Source of the DNA: Effrenium voratum
Lineage: Eukaryota; Sar; Dinophyceae; Suessiales; Symbiodiniaceae
Assembly: GCA_963377175.1 (NCBI GenBank)
Contig: CAUJNA010001424.1
Span: 327,501 to 391,500, forward strand
Reading direction: 5' to 3'
DNA length: 64,000 bases
In this document: piece by piece, positions 1 through 10,787 of the stretch
Position numbering within the stretch: the first letter of the stretch is position 1
Layout of the letters: every line of letters starts with the position of its first letter
Program-made: the position numbers and the translations under genes
Notes under the pieces: generated by a model
Told to the model about the DNA's origin: nothing
Databases searched by the model: none
Seen by the model: the letters and a program-made list of their open reading frames with translations, nothing else

Positions 1-226
1 TTGTGTCCGAGGTGTTTTGGGTCTGTCTTTTGTTGATGATCGCCGTTTTGGGGGAGGACCAAAAGCCAGAAAGGCAAACGGCCCCCCAACACTTTGTTTG
101 GGGTTGCACACCAGAACAAGCAAGCCAGCCCCCCAAAATGAGTGCATCGTCCAAGGCTGACACGGAGTTTCCCCCTTTTCGTCGCATGGGTTGATTCCTC
201 CGGGGTTTCCCCAGGGAGTCGCCCAG

Positions 227-359
227 GGGTTTCCTCCTTTTCTTGCCGCCCGGTCTGTTCGCCCGGGCGGTTCGCTGGACGTCTCGCCTGCGAAAGCGAG
301 GACCCGCAGCTCTGCCGCACCAAGCTGTCCCTGGAGCCCGCCTCCGAGGCCCCGACGCG
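227..359 (+). CDS. Candidate exon, unknown function
   Basis: A GC-rich island between T/G-rich flanks. An acceptor-like CCCAG ends at 226 and a GT donor-like dinucleotide begins at 360. The most protein-like frame contains LACESEDPQLCRTKLSLEP, with mixed polar and hydrophobic residues and GC-rich third codon positions. The two other plus frames read as Pro/Arg/Gly-rich strings typical of shadows. No family recognised. It could be a chance open stretch in GC-rich DNA. Confidence 0.28.
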
Positions 360-480
360 GTTGGTTCGGGGACGGGACGGGGGGACGGGGGGACGGGGGA
401 GGCCGAGAAACCGCCCAGCGGGCGGAGATGGAGTTTTTGTTTTTTGTGTGTGTCTGTGTGTGTGTGTGTTTTTTGTGTTT
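360..480. repeat. G-rich and TG-rich low-complexity tract
   Basis: A run of short GGGGAC-type units (about 365-400) is followed by a T/TG-rich stretch with short (TG)n (about 436-470). No coding signal. Confidence 0.7.
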
Positions 481-1503
481 CAATATTTTGTCATAAGAAC
501 AAGCACACGTTGGTTTCAAAGGCAATCTAGTCACTGTGGGATCACTCGGGTTTATCCAACTGTGATACTTTTGGGAATCTGTCCAATACAAAAGGGTCTT
601 TGGGAAGCCCTTCCTGTTGTATCACAGCCAAGGGGATGTTGGTTGAATGGTGAAAAGGCAGCTGTTGGGAGGTACTGAACCCAAAGGTTATTCTTGTTTA
701 GTTTGAAGCCGCAAGAGTGTTGCTCGGGAAGGCAAGCGTAACCCTTGCCCAGTTCCAGTTACCCCCAGGGGAACCAAGGGGAAATGAGGCAAACATCCCG
801 GAAACAGGTAGATCTGCTGGGGGATACCCCCAACTCAAATTCCTGGTCAAGGAAAAACGGAAACCAGGTGTTTCGACTGTTTAAAGGGAAGCCAACAGAA
901 ACACCAAACTCCTGTTTGGGGATCCAAATCTGAATTTTGACATGCCCGGAGAACAACGTCGACACGACGCAACTCTTGGCCCGGTTTTGCTTTCGAAAGG
1001 ATCTGTCAGGTTCTGCATTGCCAGGGTGTGCAAGCTCAAAAAATCAACTCCAAAGCCTGAAATAAGAGATTCCTGGGTCAAGTAAAGGACCTTCATGGTG
1101 AGGTCGCTTTACCCGCAAGTGAGCTCGCCACGAATTGAGGGAGTCTGGAGGGTATGATGGCAACGCAGCACACCTCCATACCTCCGAAACCCATCCCTGG
1201 AACAGCAGTTTCACACAAGAGGGCGCTCCCAGTCGATTTTCCATCTCCACGGAGTCTTGCGTTGGCAAAAACACCGCGGCCCGGCAGTATTTTGGTCCCA
1301 ACTTGCCTGTTATTTCAACCATTTGCAGAATCCCATTGGTACAGCAACCAAACGGCAGTTGGGCGGCGCTGATGGGTACCAAAGTTTTCACTTTGGGCCG
1401 TGAGTTTCGGTTAAGAGAAGAATCATTTTGTGAGACGGCGACACCCAAATTTGGACGGCTCCCCTCATCGTTTTGACGGCGACCGGGCGGCGACGCGGCA
1501 GAG
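481..1503. other. Non-coding stretch, no gene seen
   Basis: Mixed-composition DNA with stop codons in all frames. Near 889-905 it holds one copy of the dispersed motif TTTAAAGGGAAGCCAACAG that recurs through the window. No exon-like island was recognised. Confidence 0.5.
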
Positions 1504-1566
1504 GTGCAGTCGGAAGTCTGGGAGCCAGCCCTGCTGAATCTCCGATCCTCGGCGTCCGAAACCCAC
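1504..1566 (+). CDS. Candidate short exon, unknown function
   Basis: After an AG at 1502-1503 the frame reads VQSEVWEPALLNLRSSASET, ending in a G-rich stretch with possible GT donors near 1580. The GC-rich third positions and amphipathic character differ from the surrounding DNA. No family recognised. The reverse frame is open too, so strand is a judgement. Confidence 0.3.
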
Positions 1567-1999
1567 GGGGGGGCCGGGGGGTTTGGTCAAAGTTACCGTG
1601 ATTGACGTACTCCAGTTAAAAGGCCGGCACGTACCAAGGCGGCACCAAAACGTCGAGCAAGAAACGGCCTTTTTTGTTTGAATGGGATGTCTTGAGTGCA
1701 GGATTGTTGTTCTGCGAACCTTCGAAGGGAGATTGCCAACCAAAAAACTATGGGATCCTTGTTCTTTCACATGGAGGGTAGCACAGGATGGATCTCTTCT
1801 CCGTCTTCCGTTTGGCCTATTTGTCAAGCTTCTCACTCACTTTCTCTTTTGACAGCTGTCTGAGAATCATGTTCTTTGAGAGAGGCCTTGGTTGTGTTCC
1901 AGGTCCCCCATAATTTGTCCTCTTGGGGGCCTTAAACTTTGGCCTCTGCAATGTGTTTGACTACATGAGGCCTCTGCGAAAAGCCATAATACATAATAA

Positions 2000-2000
2000 C

Positions 2001-2031
<31 letters not shown>

Positions 2032-2050
2032 ACATATATATATATATAAT
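2000..2050. repeat. (AT)n microsatellite
   Basis: Uninterrupted AT dinucleotides at about 2000-2024, a 9-base break, then AT again to about 2050. Confidence 0.95.
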
Positions 2051-3589
2051 ATGATGCACACATACATCCCCTTTTGGCGGTTGAAACGATACCCTTCCGT
2101 GCCCCCTGCAAGGTGAGCTTTTCTTGGTATAGTGAGGCTGGAAGTTCAGGCGACACCAAGGCCAGGAGTCCATTTAGCGGGACTGACAACCAAAGCTGCT
2201 TGAAGGGCTTAGGACTCCAAGAATCAGATCTTCCGTTTGTCCCTTGAGGTGGAAAGGGTTGTATGTTTCGAATTCAAAAAGCCACCCGGCAATCCAAAAG
2301 GCCAATTAAGCTCAACCTGATGTAAGGTGCTCAATAAGTGTTAGCCGCGAACGTGATGCTTTTCAATGGTCATGTCTTGGTGTTAAAGGCCCCCAACCGA
2401 ATTGGGTGTGGTTCCTTTTTTGAGTTGGTACCCATTTGTTGGTGTTTTTCTAGGGAAGAAAAGAAACCGAAGCCCATCCGGGGCTCCCCCCCCCACAAAA
2501 AAGACGCGCCAAATTCTATGTTTGTTCGGCCCAATCGCTCGGCGCGTTTCCCGCTTTGACTCGTTTCCCGTTTTGAGGTTCCGAAGCCTACTACAGCGGT
2601 CACACCTCGAAGCACTCCCAAGAGAAGTACGTGATCCCCAAGCTTCAGAGCCGCTCGGAGCGCACATGAAATCGACCCAAAAGCCAACGGCTGAGTCATT
2701 CTTCGCCAATCTGAGCCCCAAGCCAAAAGTTTTGGGATGGGGAGTGAAGGTTGTTCTTTTTTGTGTTGTTGCCTTCAAACGCCGAAAAACGCTCCGGGGT
2801 CATTCCGTTTCTTCCCATTTTTGTTTGATTCGCAAGCAGCACGTGGTGTCCCTTGTGTCCCGGCTGCGGATTGCGGAAATCCGCAGCACGCATTCCGGAT
2901 TCCCAGCAATTCGAACAGGCACCAGTTGCATGGTTCCAACTTTTATTCAGCCAACAAACATCACCCATTGGTCAATCTCAAAGTGAGTTTCCTTTTGGGT
3001 GACGTTGTCTTCCTTTTTGGTGATGGCAGATGGTGCCACAAAAGCGTAGCCCTCGGATGCAGTTTGGTGCAGTTTGGGCCGCTATTTGCGAGTCGCGCGT
3101 TTTCCACCCTCGCTCGGATCAGGATGGCTTATGTTTGGGGTAAAGTACCTACTCAGGTACAAAGGTTTATTCCACAAATGGTGCCGCGGTGACTCGTTTG
3201 CTTCCCGGCGTAGAGGGCTAGGCGGGCGACGTTCGAATGTCATAGCAAACATGAACCCTTCGGGAGGGGGTATTCAAGTGCGACGATTCGGAAGCACCGA
3301 AATTTCCGGACTCTTACCCGAAGCTCTTATGGGAACGCAGGCATGTTTGGCGGTCAACTCATAAACGCTTGGCCCTTAAAGCACTCAACGCAGCCTCATC
3401 CCGTGCTGTAACAAACCCCTTTGCCGCTTTTCAGATGCACGCCCATTTGTGAAGAGGCGCGCTTTCCACCATCCCAGAACACCGTCTATCAGTTTGTTTG
3501 CCTTTCCTCACAGAAAACGCAACATCCAAACCGCACCTGTAAAACATGAAGCCAACCCAGCATGTTTTATCATCCCGGAACTGTTTTGA

Positions 3590-3898
3590 ATGGAACCCCA
3601 AAAAGGAGGGACCGAAAAGGCGGTGATTCGTAGGAAAGGATCCAACCTTGATAAACCAACTGGAAAATGCCTGGTTACTGGGATCCACTCGGCAGGGTTT
3701 GTTTGGGTTCCACGAGGCCAGTTTGCGGACAACCAGATCCTCCTGAAGTACACGAACTTCCTTGCAGACACCGCGAAAGAGACCGGGGAAAACTTCTTCG
3801 ACCTCAATGAGACTCGGAGATATTGCTTTCATCCAGTGCCTTCGGTCTACGACATCCATGAAGCACCCTACGTGCATGTCCTGTTTGAAGGAACATGA
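3590..3898 (+). CDS. Doubtful open frame, hypothetical
   Basis: A 102-codon open frame whose second half (about 3717-3895) is protein-like, for example FADNQILLKYTNFLADTAKE followed by an acidic and aromatic tail. The opposite strand is also open for 148 codons over the same DNA, so the coding strand is uncertain. No splice edge or domain was recognised. Confidence 0.22.
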   Translation: MEPQKGGTEKAVIRRKGSNLDKPTGKCLVTGIHSAGFVWVPRGQFADNQILLKYTNFLADTAKETGENFFDLNETRRYCFHPVPSVYDIHEAPYVHVLFEGT

Positions 3899-4078
3899 TG
3901 TCGATTGGGGGGGGGCCTATCGTTTCGAGCTGGAGATCCTTTGATCAAGAGGGACCCTCCAAGGCGGTCACCCCATGTCAGCCCAAAAAAGAGACACGCA
4001 TGTATGCAGTAAGATCCAAGAAAGGAGCAACTTGGTGCATGGTGTGAACTAAAAAGCAAAAACAAAGTTTGTCAACAA

Positions 4079-4372
4079 CAATATATACGTGTATATATAT
4101 ATATATGAAACAATATATATATATATATGTATGTATATACATAGTTTTTTGGGGACCCTGGCGGCTCGTAGAGGGAAAGGACCTCAATCTGACAGCTCAA
4201 AAGAACCCGACCACGGGGATCAGATGTTTCTATATCACCAATAGAAGTTTGTGAGGTAATGGCAATATATATATATATATATGTATATGTTTATATATAG
4301 ATATATATATATATGTATTTATATATATATATATACATGTATATACATATATATATATATATATATGTGTGT
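4079..4372. repeat. Cluster of (AT)n microsatellites
   Basis: Four or more AT-dinucleotide tracts at about 4079-4105, 4112-4141, 4265-4282 and 4296-4372, broken by GT and GC interruptions. The intervening 120 bases are ordinary sequence. Confidence 0.92.
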
Positions 4373-4545
4373 CCCGTGAGTGGTATAAATGTAACCTCCA
4401 TATCCAATAAGGACTCGGAGCCTGGGTCAGCGATTTTGGGAATGCGAGCAGCTTCCTTGCCACACATGAAATGGCCATGGGCCATTTGGAGCAACCGCAG
4501 CTTTGGGTATTTTGTGTACACATGGATTTGGGCGTGTCAAAATGC

Positions 4546-4562
4546 GGGGGGGGGGGGGGGGG
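4546..4562. repeat. Poly-G run
   Basis: Seventeen consecutive G residues. Similar runs occur at about 14851-14865 and 40584-40600. Confidence 0.95.
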
Positions 4563-4809
4563 CGCAGTTTCCGGTGCCGCACAAACCCGTTTGCGCCTGA
4601 TCCGAACTCATCCCAGGAGCAGGTTGAGCATCTGGATGCCACGCTGGAATAAGGTTTATAAGTTTTCTTCGCATAACCTCCACGCCTCCCAAACGACCTG
4701 AAAATCCTTTGAGAGCCACGGTGCGGGCAAAGAAGTTACAGCTAGGTTCTGACCTCGACCTCAAAGAAGAAGACCCTGACCCAGAGAGAAAACAAACAAC
4801 AACCTGCTG

Positions 4810-4922
4810 CTAGGTCCCCCAGCAATTGGTGCCAACATTTAACCCCTTTTTTGGTTGGGAGGGTTCGGGACCTACTAAAATAAGAAAGGTTACCCTTATT
4901 CTAAGCTCTCTACGAAGGGCTC
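4810..4922 (+). mobile_element. Short TIR element, family 2 (divergent copy)
   Basis: Begins CTAGGTCCCCCAGCAATTGG and ends with a CTCTCTACGAAGGGC version of the family right end CTCTCTACTGGAGGACCTAG. The inner part shares the ACCCCTTTTTTGGTTGGGAGG and TACCCTTATTCTAA phrases with copies at 31076, 33078 and 37777. No coding capacity. The candidate exon at 4964 starts 41 bp downstream. Confidence 0.6.
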
Positions 4923-4963
4923 CATTGGCAAAAGGCCTCCGAACGAGCGAACGAGTCGCCTAG

Positions 4964-5093
4964 CGGCACGAATCGACGTGCGTGCCGAGGACATCGCCGG
5001 GCCGCCGTTCCCGTCCTTCAACAAGGAGTTGTTGAAGACCACCTGCAATGCCTACACCAACCTGCGGCTCGCTTCCCTGATTCGGACCGTTCC
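4964..5093 (+). CDS. Candidate internal exon, unknown function
   Basis: After CGCCTAG (AG at 4962-4963) a GC-rich frame without an ATG reads ARIDVRAEDIAGPPFPSFNK and then a stretch ending TNLRLASLIRTVPSR, before a stop just past 5110. The residue mix is clearly protein-like and third positions are strongly GC. It is one of the better exon islands in the first 15 kb. No family recognised. The 3' edge is uncertain; GATTCGG or GTCTC could serve as a donor. Confidence 0.45.
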
Positions 5094-6489
5094 TTCGCGG
5101 ATCGTCTCTTGATTCCAGGTTGCACCCCCTCCCGCCTAAAAAGAAAGGGACGGTGGTTCCTTTTTCTCAGGTTGGACCCCCCCAAAATCACTTGGGCCTT
5201 TCCACGTCTCGCCTCAAAAAACCACCCTCAAAAGGGTAGGCGTTATTTTTTTCGGAGGGGAACGCCCAGGTCTAGTCCATACAGGACCTTCCCTTGGGGG
5301 TTCCTATCGCAAGTGCACCGCTTGCTTGAAAAGTGGTCCAGGGTTGCTTCTTGAACTCAAATCCCCTTCCGGCACCCCCGCCACTTGCAACTGCTACTTC
5401 AAAAATGTCCAACATCACAGTTGTACGGCACCCAAAAAGCAGTGGTTGGCACCCGGGTGCTGGTTCTCATTATGTTTTTTACCAACGATTTACAGGGGCC
5501 CCATCATGCCCCATCTATGTCAAGCTTTGCACACATTTTCCCGATCTCCCTTCCGGTTGCCCCCGTGTCATTTGAAAAAGCGAGGTCCCGAGTGTCTTTG
5601 CTCACTAAGGAGAACCCTCAAAGCAAAGTGCCATTGCCAAGCAGAAAGAACATGTGTGTGTGTTGTTTCGGGGTACTCTTCTCTTTCTACGGTTGGAACA
5701 AGAAACAAAACCTGGGGGTCTCCATTTTCGCACACACCCAAATCTTTTGTTTGAGACTTTCCCATGACCCCCACCTTAACGGACAGAAGCAGAGAAGAAA
5801 AAACCACTTGACCTCGTTTTTGAATCAATCAATCATGCTTTCTTTGGCGCCCCTTGGCCTAAACAAGCCAATCCAGGCTCGAAGCGGCCTGAAATTCCCC
5901 ACCCAGATGGTTGAGGTCACCTCTCTTGGAGGTTTTGCAACGGGAAGTTGTGGGTCCATTTCCTATTTAAGACACACCCATCAATGAACCAGAATTGTCC
6001 CTTAAAGCCTAAACAGGAGCGTTTCTAACTCCAAGCAAGCCACACCTCACGAAGGACAGGATCATCGCACCCCGTGTGGGTTTGTCTCAAAATTGGGGGA
6101 CCACCCCCCACCCACACCCCCAAATGGTACGTGTTTGTTCTTTTACAATCCCGGCTTTTCTTCCCTGGGTGGGACAATTTGTGGCTTTTTTATGGCCAAT
6201 CCAGTGAGGGCAGCCAGAAGTTGGGTTCCAAAGTTATAGGGCCCAATAGCACAAAATTGCGACGGGTGGGCTTTCCTGCTGAACCGGATTCCTGAAGGGA
6301 AAGGAAGAAAACACACACACGATTGACATACAGAACCAATCACGCCCGCTCATCAGCATCCATATCCACTTTTCTTTTCTTTTTTTTGCGGCGCACTCGT
6401 CAGACCCATCAGATCCACCTCTATTGTTTTTGGTGGGCCTGTCCACTCCTCAGATCCCTTAAAGAAAAATTGTCGTCTTTTTTCGCGGT
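5094..6489. other. Non-coding stretch, no gene seen
   Basis: Several overlapping open frames exist (for example 5385-5987) but their residue composition is Lys/Pro/Ser-rich and patternless. Contains one copy near 5435-5470 of the dispersed phrase related to GCAGTGGTTGGGACCCGGGT. Nothing else supported. Confidence 0.45.
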
Positions 6490-6630
6490 TCGGTTTCGCC
6501 GGGCCTTGAGGCTGGTCATCGATGCCACCGTGCTGCAGGTGGCCTTCTCGAACCCTGAGATCATCGCCTCGGCCAAGGCGCCGACTCGCCCGCCGAAGTC
6601 GAAGAGACCGAGTCGGAGGTCGGAGTACAC
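6490..6630 (-). CDS. Candidate exon on the minus strand, unknown function
   Basis: A GC-rich island whose minus-strand frame reads YSDLRLGLFDFGGRVGALAE and continues MISGFEKATCSTVASM, helical and hydrophobic in character. The plus-strand reading over the same bases (RLVIDATVLQVAF and onward) is also plausible, so strand is not settled. No family recognised and no clear splice edges. Confidence 0.27.
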
Positions 6631-7284
6631 GGAAAAGACCCAGGCCCCCCATATTTCCCCCCGCCCCCTCCCAAAAAGAAAGAAAAGAATAGAAATTCGA
6701 ATAAAAAAGAAAAAACCTCAAGTTGCAGATCCAGGAAACAGTCCAACCGTGGACTCGGTATGGCGCGTTTGGAGCAAACTCAATATTCGGCAGAACACGC
6801 ATGGCCACCTCACGTGCCCTGGGGCCATGGGGGCCATGTCGCTCAGCCCAGCTTAAGAGAAAGAATTGTTGACCTTGCCAAAAAGCGGCATGTGAACATG
6901 AAGGGTGAAAACATAAAGGATATCTTAACATACAGGGCAGACCATGGCATGTGAACATGAAGGGTATCTGAAAACATATCGTTCAGGACCCAAGAACACA
7001 CAATTGGTTTCTTTTGTAGCCCGCAACGAGTCGCTAGCTTTCGTCAAAAACAAACACAGCGTCGGCTAAATCATGTCTTTTGTGGTACCCTTTATGGGCC
7101 AAGTTTTGAGGGAAGGAGGTAAATCATGTCCTTTTTTTCTCTAGAATCATGACTAAAATCAGTGTTGAAGCACCTCTTGTCCAAAAAGACAACATTATCA
7201 AGTTTTGGCCCTTATATTCGTTGGGTCCCATTCGATTGCTTCGACTCCTCAACTCGTGGCGCCTGTTCCTTGCTTTCGCTTCAG
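6631..7284. other. Non-coding stretch with a 20-bp direct duplication
   Basis: GGCATGTGAACATGAAGGGT occurs at about 6888 and again at about 6948. An A-rich tract lies at about 6673-6715. No gene seen. Confidence 0.5.
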
Positions 7285-7408
7285 AGCCACGGCATTCCGC
7301 TCTTCGGGCACTTCGGGCTGCCGCCGGTGAGCTACGGCTGCAACCACGCGGTCTACTTGCAGAGCTGCGACTTTGAGAAGAACGCCTTCGTGATATGGAC
7401 CTGGGGCA
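7285..7408 (+). CDS. Candidate exon, possible papain-like peptidase fragment
   Basis: Follows a good acceptor (TTCGCTTCAG ending at 7284). Phase 0 reads SHGIPLFGHFGLPPVSYGCN, then HAVYLQSCDFEKNAFVIWTW. Seen: an N-H-A-V block followed about 13 residues later by FVIWTWG. In papain-type cysteine peptidases the catalytic His lies in a NHAV-like block followed by a YWIVKNSWG-like block, so a degenerate or distant C1-type fold is an inference only. The Asn of the usual motif is not in the expected form. Family-3 inverted-repeat element 7435-7550 begins 27 bp downstream. Confidence 0.4.
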
Positions 7409-7434
7409 GCTCGGATCTTCATGGCGCAAGAGAT

Positions 7435-7550
7435 GCGGGGAATGAGACATGGAATGAACCTGGGGATTCCCGAACAAGGGAAACCACCAGCAAGGGGGGT
7501 GTTGTGGGGGGGTCATTCCATTTCTCATTCCCTGCGGGAGAACCGGCAAG
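7435..7550 (+). mobile_element. Short TIR element, family 3
   Basis: Left arm GCGGGGAATGAGACATGGAA and right arm (about 7511-7550) read on the other strand as GCAGGGAATGAGAAATGGAA; both continue TGA. Related copies: 13825-13951, 34394-34528, 44951-45063 and a single arm at 36247-36289. No coding capacity. Confidence 0.6.
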
Positions 7551-8324
7551 TTCTGCGGTTTTTCAGTTTTGTGCGCAGGTTGAGGGATTTCTGGTCAGGT
7601 TTGACAAGCTATCGGAGCCCCCCCTTTGGCGTGGAACCCCCCCGCCTCAAAACCCAGAAGCCAACTGAGCTGCAGATGGAAAGCGGAACAACCTTCCGGT
7701 GATTTCTGGTTTGTCTCACTCCCTGAGGTCATGGACTTGAAACACTTTGGGTTTGGACCATGTGGCAAACAGAACGTTTGGATTTTTGTTTAGAAAGCCC
7801 ACTCAGGAAGTTAGTTGCCTTGTTTGAAGACTTTCAAGGAAGTCCAAGGCCCTCCCACGCATCAGAAGAGGGCAACTATTTGGGTAAAAGGCGGCTGGTT
7901 TCTTTGAGAGGGCCTGCTAAGAACCACTGGTTCATCAGGTTCCATTCCGGACCCAAACCTGATGCGTTTCGGCGACTGCCATCCGATTTCGCGGTTGCGG
8001 GGATATCTGCCGTTTGAACAGACCTCATCTAGGACGAACAGCTTGGAGCGGCAAAACGTGTGGCGATGTGTTCCTGCTTCTGCCCCTAGAGCGCTAGACT
8101 TCGGAAACTGAGCATAAAGGTGATGTGCAAAGGGGAACTTTTTTATACAGTTCTGTTTTCCCCCACCAGCTGAGCTTTGATTCTGTGCCCAAATGAGCTC
8201 CGCAGTGGTTCAGAGCGGCTCTAAGCTCGGGTTCTGGAAGGGTTTCGGGGGTTGTTGCGAACCTCATTGTGTCGTTTACCGTGTGTTTCTTTGAAACCGT
8301 GCATATATCGAATATATATATATA
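7551..8324. other. Non-coding stretch, no gene seen
   Basis: No exon-like island recognised. A copy of the dispersed phrase TCACTCCCTGAGGTCATGG lies near 7715. An AT dinucleotide tract starts at about 8311. Confidence 0.45.
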
Positions 8325-8670
8325 TATATACCTGGACCTTCCAACATGTAAAATTAACGCCGTTTCCCAAAACAGCAATAATTTTCGCCGGTTGCTGAAA
8401 AAAACGCTCTTTCGGAGAAAAAGCGCTCGCCGTGAGTCCAGCTCGGAACCAGGCAAAAAACAACGCCGTCTCGCCGGCAAATTACGCCGTTTTGACGGCA
8501 AATTACGCCGTTTTGACGGCACATTACGCCGTTTTGCAATTTTGATTGATGCTAGAGTGTGCAAACACTGAAAACTGCCGGCAGGCGAAAATAATCGCCG
8601 TTGGGTCAAAAAACATAGTTTTTGACAAAACAGCAATAATTTTGCACATGTTGGAAGACCCAGGTATATA
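8325..8670. mobile_element. 346-bp element with ~30-bp TIRs and internal hairpin repeats
   Basis: Left end TATATACCTGGACCTTCCAA continues CATGTAAAATTA. The right end (about 8637-8670), read on the other strand, is TATATACCTGGGTCTTCCAA continuing CATGTGCAAAATTA. Both ends abut AT-rich tracts. Inside are the direct repeat CAAAACAGCAATAATTTT (about 8371 and 8628) and four tandem 21-bp units at about 8462-8540. No protein-coding frame supported. The candidate exon at 8811 is 140 bp downstream. Confidence 0.75.
8462..8540. repeat. 21-bp tandem repeat of small hairpins
   Basis: Four copies of a unit close to TTACGCCGTTTTGACGGCAA. Each full copy contains GCCGT-TTTG-ACGGC, a perfect 5-bp stem with a 4-base loop. 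It lies in the centre of the 346-bp element. Confidence 0.85.
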
Positions 8671-8810
8671 CATGCATATATCATACTTTGCATATGTATT
8701 TGCAATTGGGACAATCGGACCTTTGCTTTTGCGGGTTGGAGAGTCCTTTCGCTGGACCGAGCTGGTGGTCGTTCCACCGGCCGTCTCCGTCTGACAACGG
8801 GTCGTTCCAG

Positions 8811-8904
8811 GCACCAGCGTGACGCTGACGGAGGAGATCTTGTTGGGAGTCCCGGCCAAGCAGCCGTACTGGCCCACCCCCAAGGGCTCGCACCTTGGCC
8901 GGGA
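8811..8904 (+). CDS. Candidate internal exon, unknown function
   Basis: Follows CGTTCCAG (AG at 8809-8810). The frame reads TSVTLTEEILLGVPAKQPYW and then PTPKGSHLG, with high GC at third positions. Downstream in frame the composition decays to Gln/Gly/Ser, which suggests the exon ends near 8900. No family recognised. The next island at 9062 could belong to the same gene. Confidence 0.45.
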
Positions 8905-9061
8905 TAGTGGGGATCACCAGACTGGGCAAAGCCAACCTGGGGTCAGTGACTTTTGACGGTTTCTGGGGGCGATCAGAGAATGGTTTCGGTGGTTTCCCTT
9001 TAATTCACCACTCCGGGGGTGACTTTGATCATGGTAAAATAGCGAAGCTAGCCAGCAGCAG

Positions 9062-9161
9062 GTGGGTTCATCCGGACGAGTCTGGATATCTGGCAACGGG
9101 AGGCTCAAAGGAAAACGTCGGCTTCTACGCGGACGCGTCGGTCGGCTCTTGGCAGGGCTGA
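9062..9161 (+). CDS. Candidate exon, unknown function
   Basis: After CAGCAG (AG at 9060-9061) the frame reads WVHPDESGYLATGGSKENVG followed by FYADASVGSWQG and a TGA. The mix of acidic, aromatic and Gly residues is protein-like. The stop could be a true C-terminus or lie just past a donor. The upstream part of the same open frame (from about 8960) is less convincing. Confidence 0.4.
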
Positions 9162-9693
9162 AAGATCAGACACCTTACCCTGAATTGCGTGTGTGCGTTT
9201 CTTTGTTTTTGATGCCCCTGAGGTGTCAAGGGCGACCAAGAGAAAACCCATTCTTGGAGCTACCCTTATTCTAGCCACACAATTTGTGTGGGGGATGTCA
9301 TCTGAACCAAGATGCAGGGTGGAAAGCGCATTTAAGGATAGGCGGCCACAAGAAGCAAAGCACGTGTCACACAGCTGCCGAGGGGGCTCCTTCATTGATG
9401 TGTTTCTAATGAAGGTCTAAAGGTCCAATTTGAACGACCCACAATGGGAGATTGCAACCCAACGTTATGGGGTGATTGCAACATGTTCCGAGAGTAGTTT
9501 TTTAGTGGATCATTTGTCCCGACCATCTCCCTAGCATTCAGCCCCATTGAATGGCAAGGACCCAATTGAGATGATGAACCCCTTGGGTAGAGAATGACCC
9601 TAAGCATCATTGGAGGGTTCTGGATCTCAAGGACAGATGTTTGGAGGCCCCAGCATGTGTTGGGGCCCTTTCTGAATTTGAGGCAGTATTATT
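9162..9693. other. Non-coding stretch, no gene seen
   Basis: No exon-like island. A loose inverted arrangement of TTGGGTCC/CCCAATTGAG-type sequence around 9420-9610 was not strong enough to call. Confidence 0.4.
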
Positions 9694-9810
9694 CTAGGGG
9701 TGATTCGTTTTCCATTCTTTTCAACCATGGTTCTTTTCAAAAACCGGATCCGTTTTTCCTGGGTTTTTGATGGTTTCCTGGAAAGATTCGGATCCCTGGA
9801 AAGAATGGAC
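9694..9810 (+). mobile_element. Short TIR element, family 1
   Basis: Begins CTAGGGGTGATTCGTTTTCC, continues through the CCATTCTTTTCAACCAT phrase and ends GGATCCCTGGAAAGAATGG. CCATTCTTT and AAAGAATGG are exact reverse complements. The outer right arm (normally ending in CCCCTAG) is missing in this copy. The end lies 6-7 bases from the acceptor AG of the exon at 9818. Copies: 18681, 23538, 29833 (minus) and 63693. Confidence 0.7.
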
Positions 9811-9817
9811 ATGGCAG

Positions 9818-9917
9818 GTAGCAGTAGAATTCACCCAGACCTTAGACCTGGGACCGAGGCATGTGTGGAACACTGGGGCCATCTGCGCCTCCGTCACCGC
9901 GGACCAGATCACCGTGG
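9818..9917 (+). CDS. Candidate internal exon with good donor and acceptor
   Basis: Acceptor GGCAG (AG 9816-9817) and consensus donor GTGAGG at 9918. The frame reads VAVEFTQTLDLGPRHVWNTG and continues AICASVTADQITVE. Both edges and the residue mix support a real exon. No family recognised. A family-1 element occupies the intron immediately upstream. Confidence 0.55.
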
Positions 9918-10787
9918 AGTGAGGCAAGCCGCAAATTCACCAAAATTCACCGCCCTTCAAAGACCAAGTTGGGAAAATGGCTGGGTATAGGGATCCAGGG
10001 AAAGAACCCATGGAACGACTAGGTAAACAAATACCTGGTTGCCTATATAGTGGTAGCCGGACGCACTGGGATTGTGGCAAGTAGGGGTTGCTTCGTTTCC
10101 AGAAAAGAAAGCCACCCGGAAAGATTGGTTTTAGAAAACGGCTGAACAAACTGGGGAGAGGGGGGGCATGGTTGCGGAAAATAGAGATGGTTCAGGGTTC
10201 CTTAGAGGATACATGTTGGCAAAGTTGAACAAACACACCGTCTGGTTCAAACAACATGTACATGTACCAGGTGTTTGTTGGCCCTCTGGAAAGATTGGGT
10301 GCTTTGGAACGAGATGGGTGAACAGACTGGGGGAGCATGTTTGCCTAAAATAAGGTGTGTGGCCACTTTCTGTGAAACGCTTGGGGAATCGGAACGTGAC
10401 AGAGTTGTGGTAGGGCCTTGGAATTCCACGTTTGTATCACAGAGTACAACCAAGTCCCAAACTGCATCTTCCGTGGACCTTCCATTGACACTTTTAGCGG
10501 GGGATCTGAGGGCAGCCCAGTAACATGAAGGCGGAAATCCGTCTACACGCTTGCACGGCCGATTCTCTCAGGACGAGCCAATAGCTCGGGACAACGGCTC
10601 GTGAAACGAACGCGCCGTGATTCCGGATTTTGACGGCAATGTTTTAATCTGGCCAACCGGCCAACGACCCAATCTAGGCAGGTTCGCGCGATCGGGTTGT
10701 AGGCTTTAGCATCAATCGAGCTTCCGATTTCAAAACCCGGTGGTCGAACCCATCCGGGTCTCCCAAACAGTGTGTCACACTGCGAAG
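9918..10787. other. Non-coding stretch, no gene seen
   Basis: A phrase including GCCCTCTGGAAAGATTGG is partly duplicated inside it (near 10110 and 10280, both followed by a GGGGAG/CATG context). No exon-like island recognised. Confidence 0.4.

Larger units (their letters stand above)
1567..4963. other. Long non-coding stretch with AT microsatellites
   Basis: Contains (AT)n tracts at about 2000-2050, 4079-4141 and 4263-4372, a 17-G run at about 4546-4562, and one inverted-repeat element (4810-4922, listed separately). An open stretch at 3590-3898 is listed separately as doubtful. Elsewhere no exon island stands out. Confidence 0.5.

Noticed and set aside
3..194. 63-codon frame with a hydrophobic, signal-like start at the window edge
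   Set aside because: T/G-rich DNA gives Leu/Val/Phe by composition; no upstream context is available and the rest is low in coding character.
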